Part shown: piece after piece, positions 1 to 5,841 of the stretch | Layout: each line of letters begins with the position of its first letter | Numbering within the stretch: the first letter of the stretch is position 1 | Assembly (NCBI GenBank): GCA_031289625.1 | Contig: JAITPB010000076.1 | Span: forward strand, 1 to 11,498 | Reading direction: 5' to 3' | Source of the DNA: Clostridiales bacterium | GTDB taxonomy: Bacteria > Bacillota > Clostridia > Lachnospirales > WQUN01 | DNA: 11,498 nt | Notes under the pieces: generated by a model | Seen by the model: the letters and a program-made list of their open reading frames with translations, nothing else | The model's database searches: none | Told to the model about the DNA's origin: nothing | Program-made: the position numbers and the translations under genes

Positions 1-1
1 C

Positions 2-222
2 CATTTCAATGGAATTACACTGGCAAACTCCTTAGAGTTTAATAGGCCCCTTTATTTACGGATGTCTGCACTAGGTACTCAAAATGAGCGATGCATTAAA
101 ATAGTGTTATCAGATGACATTTTTCCGTTACAGAAGCGATGGAGCTTGTGGAATTGGATTTGGAATACCGCGAAACTGTGATTGCCGAATTACAAAAACG
201 AAGCGTTGCGTTTATGCTGTAA
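2..222 (+). pseudogene. 3' end of an unrecognised gene, broken by an apparent 1-nt frameshift
   Basis: A reading frame enters from the left edge (codons from position 2) and runs through residues such as NRPLYLRMSALGTQNER and IKIVLSDDIF up to the T-run at 120-124. Beyond that it continues only as a Trp-rich, unnatural-looking tail to a stop near 180. A different frame takes over at the same T-run with a natural acidic-helical sequence (VTEAMELVELDLEYRETVIA, ending in VAFML) and stops at 220-222. Adding one T to the five-T run joins both into one continuous product of about 73 residues. The simplest reading is a C-terminal gene fragment with a single-base deletion, either a real mutation or a homopolymer sequencing error. 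I do not recognise the family. It converges on alaS and is more AT-rich than the genes to its right. Confidence 0.4.
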
Positions 223-226
223 AATG

Positions 227-268
227 AGAAAGAGCTATTGGAGTTTCTCCAGCAGCTCTTTCTGTTTG
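227..268. terminator. Bidirectional intrinsic terminator between convergent genes
   Basis: Perfect outer arms AGAAAGAGCT (227-236) and AGCTCTTTCT (254-263) enclose a 2-nt internal mismatch, an inner stem TGGAG/CTCCA (239-243/247-251) and a TTT loop. GTTTGTTT follows on the + strand. On the minus strand the hairpin is followed by CATTTTAC. It lies 4 nt after the stop of the left-edge fragment and about 30 nt past the alaS stop, so it can end transcription from both sides. Confidence 0.85.
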
Positions 269-297
269 TTTAATGGTATCGAAAAAAGTTTAGCAGG

Positions 298-2955
298 CTA
301 ATGAATCTGCTTCTCCAATAATTTTTTCTGCGCGTCCAGCGCCACGTCGATTTTGCTGACGTCTTTACAGCCGGCCTGCGCCATGTTCGGCTTGCCGCCG
401 CCGCCGCCGCAAATCGCCGCCGCTTCTTTGACCAGCTCCCCGGCGTGTACGCCCGCTTCGACTGCTTCCCGCGACGCGCTGGCCAGGAAAAATCCTTTGC
501 CGTCTTTAACGCTGGCCAGCAAGAGGATTCCATTGATCTTGTCCCGCGCTTTGTCGCAAATCTCGCGCAGGCCGTTCATATCCAATCCGTCCACTCTGGC
601 CGCGGCGGCCGGGAAGCCTTTAATTTCTTCCCGCCGCGCGAGGATTCCTTCCACCATGCCGCCCGCCAGTTTGGCATTCATTTTGTTTCGTTCTTCCCGC
701 AAATCGCGGAGTTCATCCATCAGCGCGCGCGCGCGGCGCAGCAAATTATCGGGAGAGCCTTTTAAGACATCGCCCAGGGTACGTAAGGATTCTTCTGTTT
801 CCCGGTAAAAAGACAGCGCCGCCCGGCCCGTAACCGCCTCAATGCGCCGGACGCCCGCCGCCACGCCGCTTTCAGAAATGATTTTAAAGCTTCCAATTTG
901 CGCGGTGTTCGTTAAATGCGTACCGCCGCAGAGTTCGACGCTGTAACCGTCCATATCCACCACGCGCACTACGTCGCCGTATTTTTCCCCGAACAGAGCC
1001 ATTGCGCCCATTTTGCGCGCCTCGTCCAGTGTTTTTTCTGTGACGGTGATCGGCAGCCCGTCTAAGATTTTTGTGTTGACAATCTCTTCCGTCCTGCGCA
1101 GATCCTCCGGGCTGAGAGGCGCAAAATGTGTGAAGTCAAACCGCAGTCTTTCCGCGGAAACGCGCGAACCCGCCTGCTCCACATGCGCGCCGAAAATTTC
1201 GCGCAAGGCTTTTTGCAGCAAATGCGTCGCGGAATGATTGCGCCGCGTGGCCAGGCGGCGTTCAGCGCCGACCTCGGCCACGGCCTCGCTGCCCGCCTGA
1301 AGGAAGCCTTCTGTTACTTTCCCCAGATGAACGGTTTTGCCGCCAATTACTTTTACGCAGTCATACACATTCACGCGGCCCGTTTTTGTACGAATCCAGC
1401 CTTGATCGCCCGTTTGGCCGCCGGACTCGGCATAAAAAGGCGTCTTATCTAAAATGACGGATACATCCCCGTCTGCAGGTTCAATCCGATCCGCCAACTG
1501 ATGATGGGCGATCAGCGCGGCGATTTTGACGCCATTTGCCTCCTGACACGTATAGCCCACAAACTCCGTTTTCAAGTCCACAGGCAATTGATGATAGGCT
1601 GTCTCTTCCGCTCCCATGTAGGTAGATTCTTCCCGGGCCGCACGGGCGCGCTCCCGCTGCCGTTCCATTTCCCGCTGAAAATCGTCTTCATGCAGCGTCA
1701 TGCCCTCTTCGGCGAGAATCTCACGCATGAGATCCGGCGGAAAGCCGAACGTGTCATAAAGCTGAAAAGCGATTTTCCCAGGCAGGACGCGTTCTTTTTC
1801 CCGCATGGCTGTCATATGCCCGCGCAGTATGTCCAAACCTTGATCGAGCGTTTCATAGAAGCGGTTTTCTTCCACGCTGATCATTTTTTCGATGTATTCT
1901 TTTTTCTCCAGCAGTTCCGGATAGGCCCCCTGGGAAACGGCAATCACCACCTGGCTGAGATCTGACAGAAACGGTTTATCAATCCCCAGCAGCTTGCCAT
2001 GCCGCGCCGCGCGCCGCAGCAACCGCCGCAGTACATAGCCCCGGCCTTCGTTGGAAGGCATGATGCCGTCCGCTGTCATGAAAACCACCGAACGGATGTG
2101 ATCGGTGATGATATAGACAGATTCCGGACGATTGTCCAGGCGATTGCCCGGACGGCTGTCCGGATAAGCATCCGCGTCCGCGATTTTGCGGACCCGGTCG
2201 CGGACAGCCCGAATCGCGTCCACGTCGAAGACGGATTCGGCATCCTGCAAAATAGCCGCAATCCGTTCCAACCCCATGCCGGTGTCGATGTTTGGAAACG
2301 CCAAAGGCGTATAGCGCCCATCTTCCCCCTTATTAAACTGGGTGAACACAAGATTCCAAAACTCCACGTAGCGGTCGCAGTCACAGCCTATCCCGCACGA
2401 CGCCTTTTCGCAGCCATATTTCTCGCCCCGGTCATAATAAATTTCCGAACAAGGGCCGCAGGGACCAACGCCGTGCTCCCAAAAATTGTCTTCCTTGCCC
2501 ATTCGGATCACGCGGGATACTGGCAGGCCGATTTTTTGCGTCCAAAGTGCAAACGCCTCCTCGTCTTCTCGATAGACGCTCACGTAGAGGCGATCTGCCG
2601 GCATCTCCAGAACCTGCGTGACAAATTCCCAAGACCAGGAAATGATTTCTTCTTTGAAATAATCCCCGAAGGAAAAATTGCCGAGCATCTCAAAAAACGT
2701 GCAATGCCGCTGGTCTTTGCCCACGCTGTCAATGTCGCCTGTCCGCACACATTTCTGACAGGTGGCGAGGCGTTTGCGCGGCGGCGTTTCCTGGCCGGTA
2801 AAATACGTTTTCAGCGGCGCCATGCCGGCGTTGATCAGCAAAAGGCTCTTATCGTTCATGGGGACCAGTGAAAAGCTCGGCAGACGCAGGTGCCCCTTCC
2901 CTTCAAAAAACGCAAGAAAACTTTCCCGAATTTCATTCAAGCTCAAAGCCCGCAT
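298..2955 (-). CDS. alaS: Alanyl-tRNA synthetase
   Basis: Cytoplasmic class IIc synthetase that charges tRNA-Ala and hydrolyses mischarged Ser/Gly-tRNA-Ala. The product is 885 aa, the usual length. Visible in order: the N-terminal catalytic core starting LNEIRESFLAFF; TCQKCVRTGD and CTFFEMLGNFSFGDYF; the Cys-rich GCDCDRYVEFWNLVFTQFN; the motif 3 region NIDTGMGLER; DHIRS and GRGYVLRRLLRRA. The editing/zinc site follows as HSATH (residues 574-578) and CGGTH (676-680). A Gly-rich C-Ala segment, GGGGGKPNMAQAG, lies near the end. I place the start at the ATG at 2955 rather than 2961, because AAAGGTGG at 2962-2969 sits 6 nt before 2955 but directly abuts 2961. A short Arg/Asn/Pro/Asp-rich stretch just before DHIRS looks like a small insertion. 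The gene lies 18 nt after the ctp stop and probably shares its transcript; that gap has no room for a T-box. Confidence 0.98.
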   Translation of the reverse strand: MRALSLNEIRESFLAFFEGKGHLRLPSFSLVPMNDKSLLLINAGMAPLKTYFTGQETPPRKRLATCQKCVRTGDIDSVGKDQRHCTFFEMLGNFSFGDYFKEEIISWSWEFVTQVLEMPADRLYVSVYREDEEAFALWTQKIGLPVSRVIRMGKEDNFWEHGVGPCGPCSEIYYDRGEKYGCEKASCGIGCDCDRYVEFWNLVFTQFNKGEDGRYTPLAFPNIDTGMGLERIAAILQDAESVFDVDAIRAVRDRVRKIADADAYPDSRPGNRLDNRPESVYIITDHIRSVVFMTADGIMPSNEGRGYVLRRLLRRAARHGKLLGIDKPFLSDLSQVVIAVSQGAYPELLEKKEYIEKMISVEENRFYETLDQGLDILRGHMTAMREKERVLPGKIAFQLYDTFGFPPDLMREILAEEGMTLHEDDFQREMERQRERARAAREESTYMGAEETAYHQLPVDLKTEFVGYTCQEANGVKIAALIAHHQLADRIEPADGDVSVILDKTPFYAESGGQTGDQGWIRTKTGRVNVYDCVKVIGGKTVHLGKVTEGFLQAGSEAVAEVGAERRLATRRNHSATHLLQKALREIFGAHVEQAGSRVSAERLRFDFTHFAPLSPEDLRRTEEIVNTKILDGLPITVTEKTLDEARKMGAMALFGEKYGDVVRVVDMDGYSVELCGGTHLTNTAQIGSFKIISESGVAAGVRRIEAVTGRAALSFYRETEESLRTLGDVLKGSPDNLLRRARALMDELRDLREERNKMNAKLAGGMVEGILARREEIKGFPAAAARVDGLDMNGLREICDKARDKINGILLLASVKDGKGFFLASASREAVEAGVHAGELVKEAAAICGGGGGKPNMAQAGCKDVSKIDVALDAQKKLLEKQIH

Positions 2956-2973
2956 ACACATCCACCTTTATCA

Positions 2974-4158
2974 TTATTTCCGCAGCATATCATACGCTTG
3001 CTGCAACTGACGGGCTGGCCCGGCGGAGACAATAACGTCGGGCGTGACGCCGATTTGATCGATTTCGCTGCCGGAACGCCGCAGGTATTTTTCCGTAGTC
3101 AATTTGATCGCGCCGCCGGTGGGGAGGCGGTACAGAGATTGTATGACGCCTTTGCCAAATGTTTTTTCTCCGACGATGGACGCGGCCTTGGCGTCCTGCA
3201 AAGCGGAGGCCAGCACTTCCGCCGCCGAAGCCGTGCTGTTGTTGGTCAGCACTACAACTTTCTCAAAGGGGGATTTTTCCAGATTGGAATTGATAACCAC
3301 GCGGTTGCCGTCTTTGTCCACCGTGAAGAGAATGGGGCCTTTCGGCACGATGAACTGACACAATTGCAGAATCACGTCCATATAGCCGCCGGGGTTGCCG
3401 CGCAGATCCAGCACGATACGGGAGACGCCCTCTTTCCGCAGCCGCTCGATCGCGCTTTGAAACTCTTGCGCCGTATCTTCCCCTACGGAACTGACGCCAA
3501 TATAACGCAGGCCCGCGTTGTTCCGATCGCGCGCTTCGTCCAATAAATTTTCAAATTTTTCCGTAAAGACTGTGGCAAATTTTAATTCCACTTTGGGAAT
3601 GGAAAGTTCTCTCGGGCCGGATTCGGTCTGCACTCTTAGCCGCACGGTGTCTTTGGCGGCGGTAATGAGAGCGATGGTTTTATCCAGGGATAAGCCCAGC
3701 AGTTCCTGCCCGTCGATTTCCAGAAAGCGATCGCCTTTTGCCAGGCCCGCCTTTTCCGCCGGGCTGTCCTGCACCACCCATGCGATCACTGGCGCGCCGT
3801 CCGCGTCGATTTCAAGGCTGACGCCTATGCCGAATAAATTGCCGGACAGGGATTTCTCAAACCCGCTGAGTTCCTCCGGCGAAAAATAGACGCTGTAGGG
3901 ATCCAGCCGCTCCATTATGCCCCGGATGGCCGATTCATACAAACTCTCCGGATTCGTTTGGGAACCTGTGTATTTACTCATAATCAGGCTAATGATGCCT
4001 GAGAGCATTTCACCGGCGGCGATGGCCTTTTCCTCATCGGTCAGGCTAACGCTATCGTCTGTAATGATCTGTATAGCGCCGCCGTCGGCGCCCCAGGCCC
4101 GCGCGGGCGTGAGGAACAGAAGGGCCGCCATAAACAGGGCCAATAAGGTTTTTTTCAT
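2974..4158 (-). CDS. S41 family carboxy-terminal processing protease with PDZ domain (CtpA-like)
   Basis: Exported serine protease of the tail-specific/CtpA family, 394 aa. Residues 1-23 form a signal peptide (MKK, hydrophobic core, cleavage near ARAWGA). A PDZ domain spans about 100-180, with FGIGVSLEID, SPAEKAGLAKGD and a carboxylate-binding-type loop. The S41 catalytic domain follows. The nucleophile is most likely S311 in STASAAE, the general base K336 in TFGKG, followed by VIQ (Q340). DLRGNPGG (251-258) is also typical. The Ser/Lys dyad is intact, so the enzyme should be active outside the membrane. AGGGAGG at 4165-4171 sits 6 nt before the ATG. The gene follows the SLH protein gene by 21 nt and precedes alaS by 18 nt. 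Processing of the upstream SLH proteins is an attractive inference with no direct evidence. Confidence 0.95.
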   Translation of the reverse strand: MKKTLLALFMAALLFLTPARAWGADGGAIQIITDDSVSLTDEEKAIAAGEMLSGIISLIMSKYTGSQTNPESLYESAIRGIMERLDPYSVYFSPEELSGFEKSLSGNLFGIGVSLEIDADGAPVIAWVVQDSPAEKAGLAKGDRFLEIDGQELLGLSLDKTIALITAAKDTVRLRVQTESGPRELSIPKVELKFATVFTEKFENLLDEARDRNNAGLRYIGVSSVGEDTAQEFQSAIERLRKEGVSRIVLDLRGNPGGYMDVILQLCQFIVPKGPILFTVDKDGNRVVINSNLEKSPFEKVVVLTNNSTASAAEVLASALQDAKAASIVGEKTFGKGVIQSLYRLPTGGAIKLTTEKYLRRSGSEIDQIGVTPDVIVSAGPARQLQQAYDMLRK

Positions 4159-4179
4159 GTCAAACCTCCCTTGCTGGTT

Positions 4180-5814
4180 CTATTGAGCGAAATTTACAAT
4201 GTGATCCGCATAATCTGAAGCGATGTCCGAGCGCATATATTCCACTAAGCGGTTGAGAAAGTCAGCCGCTTCCGCTTTTGAAACCAGATCCTGGGGACGG
4301 ATTCTGCCTTCCGCGTCAGGCAAAATCAATCTGAGCCGGACGGCGGCGGCGGTTTCCCGTTTGGCCCAGTCCGCGACGCCGTGATCGTCGGTGAACGTGG
4401 TCATGGACGTGGGGTTGGACGCCAAATGCGTCAGGCCCAGCGCGCGTACTAAAATCGCAATCGCTTCCTGCCGCTCCAGCGCGGCGTCAAAATTAAACGA
4501 CGCATTGTCCCGGCCAATCGCCAGGTCGCCGCGATACGCCGCCATAATGCTGGGATATTCCGGACGATCCGGCGGCACGTCGGAAAAAACGGTGGGGGGT
4601 GGTGTTTTGCGCCCGCGCGCGGGCTTGGCGATGGGTTCGGACGCCAATTTGATGGCTCTTGTGAGAGCCGTCACATACTGGCCGCGCGTAATCGCCTGAT
4701 GGGGCTGATACAGCATCGGATCGCCCGTCAGGATCTGCATACTAAACAGTTTGCGGATATTTTCTTCCGCGGCGTGGCCTTTTAAAAATGAAACATCAGG
4801 GGCGATGAGCTGTTCAAAGGTGTTTCGTGTGGCGATGCTTGCGCTGCCCGAGGCGGCTTCGTCCGGATAAATGCGCGGCTTGATAAAAATATCGTAGCGA
4901 AGCCCGCTTTGGTTCTGGCAGACTTCTTTGTAGTTGCCTTCAAAGCTGATGGCTGTCGGTTCATTCGCGGTATAGCGCAATGTTTTACGCACTGACACGC
5001 TGGGGCGCACTTGAACCTGCATCTGCCAGTCGTCCCGCGATACGGTTTCGTCCAGGCGGTGCGTTTCCGTAGCCGACCATACGCAGTCATAGCCGTAAAA
5101 AGCGTCCGACGCCTCCAGCGTTACCGAGGTGGCGATAGCCGCTTCAGTGGCGGCAGCCGTCTCAGTGGCGGCAGCCGCTTCGGTAGCGACAGCCGCGCCG
5201 GCGGCGGGCGCTTCGGCTCCGATAGAATACACGGAACGCCGCGAAATATCGCCCCGGTAATAATGCACGCCGGGCGCGCGATCCTCGATCACACTGAGGT
5301 CAAAACCGCTGACGCGCGGATCCAGCGTGTACGTCACGCCGTCCGCCTCAATCGTCTCCGTCCAGCGATCCACTGCGTAATCCTGGATGATTTGCTGATT
5401 TTCGCGCCGGTAATTGACCGTAAAGACAATGTCGCGCGTGACGCTGGCGCTGGGGTTGGTCGAAGCCGAGGAATATACCCGGTAAGTCTGGGTATACGTC
5501 CCCACATCCACGCCATCTTGAACGCCGCCGCTGTCTGTGACATCCATCATGCCTTCAAATTCCAACGGCTTGCCAGATAAAAAAATCATTTCTTTATAGA
5601 TATAGGTGTTGGGTTGATTTTTTTTGCCATTGGCCTTGCCGATTTGGTTTAAAAGCACATCCGTTGTTTTCGGCAGACGCCGGCCTTCGCTGATCCCGCC
5701 GAACAGGCCCATGTCGCCTGTCTGCGCGAACGCGCGGCCAGCCGCGGCCAGGCAGACAGTTCCACAGACAGCGGCGGCGGCGGCCAGCCGGAATAATATT
5801 CGATCGGCTCTCAT
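4180..5814 (-). CDS. Exported protein with C-terminal SLH domains and Ala/Thr/Glu linker
   Basis: Predicted cell-surface protein of 544 aa. I choose the ATG at 5814, not 5841: AGAGGAG at 5822-5828 lies 7 nt upstream, and the product then begins directly with a signal peptide (MRADR, Ala-rich hydrophobic core, cleavage near GRAFA-Q). Residues 40-200 are a beta-rich domain I cannot assign. A low-complexity linker of four hexads (GAAVAT, EAAAAT, ETAAAT, EAAIAT) covers about 206-229. A second unassigned beta-rich domain covers about 235-330. Three SLH-like repeats end the protein (about 345-395, 408-460, 470-530), with typical pieces such as ITRGQYVTALTRAI, FSDVPPDRPEYPSI and LERQEAIAILVRALGL. 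SLH domains usually bind pyruvylated secondary wall polymer, so anchoring to the wall is expected. The gene starts 27 nt after the upstream SLH gene. The substrate or role of the non-SLH part is unknown. Confidence 0.9.
   Translation of the reverse strand: MRADRILFRLAAAAAVCGTVCLAAAGRAFAQTGDMGLFGGISEGRRLPKTTDVLLNQIGKANGKKNQPNTYIYKEMIFLSGKPLEFEGMMDVTDSGGVQDGVDVGTYTQTYRVYSSASTNPSASVTRDIVFTVNYRRENQQIIQDYAVDRWTETIEADGVTYTLDPRVSGFDLSVIEDRAPGVHYYRGDISRRSVYSIGAEAPAAGAAVATEAAAATETAAATEAAIATSVTLEASDAFYGYDCVWSATETHRLDETVSRDDWQMQVQVRPSVSVRKTLRYTANEPTAISFEGNYKEVCQNQSGLRYDIFIKPRIYPDEAASGSASIATRNTFEQLIAPDVSFLKGHAAEENIRKLFSMQILTGDPMLYQPHQAITRGQYVTALTRAIKLASEPIAKPARGRKTPPPTVFSDVPPDRPEYPSIMAAYRGDLAIGRDNASFNFDAALERQEAIAILVRALGLTHLASNPTSMTTFTDDHGVADWAKRETAAAVRLRLILPDAEGRIRPQDLVSKAEAADFLNRLVEYMRSDIASDYADHIVNFAQ
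5128..5200 (-). repeat. 18-nt tandem repeat, four units, coding
   Basis: Four consecutive 18-nt units (5129-5146, 5147-5164, 5165-5182, 5183-5200) share the pattern GTGGCGGCAGCCGCTTCA with a few substitutions; units 2 and 3 are the closest pair. They are in frame in the SLH gene and encode its Ala/Thr/Glu hexad linker on the minus strand. Such arrays expand or contract without breaking the frame. Confidence 0.85.
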
Positions 5815-5841
5815 CTGAAAACTCCTCTTCGATCCCCCCAT

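Noticed and set aside
391..425. GCC/CCG triplet run resembling a microsatellite
   Set aside because: It encodes the normal Gly-rich segment of the AlaRS C-terminal domain.
1999..2871. 290-codon + strand open frame opposite alaS
   Set aside because: It lies wholly antisense to an unmistakable alaS, has no ribosome binding site, and has the Arg/His/Ala-rich make-up of a shadow frame in GC-rich codons.
2956..2973. Possible T-box or leader before alaS
   Set aside because: Only 18 nt separate the ctp stop from the chosen alaS start, just enough for a ribosome binding site.
2890..3546. 218-codon + strand open frame opposite ctp and the alaS start
   Set aside because: Shadow of the ctp gene with no family resemblance or start signals.
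4097..4624. Palindromes GCCCGCGCGGGC (4097-4108) and GCCCGCGCGCGGGC (4611-4624)
   Set aside because: Both fall inside coding sequence, encode ordinary Ala/Arg/Pro residues and have no shared context; GC-rich codon choice explains them.
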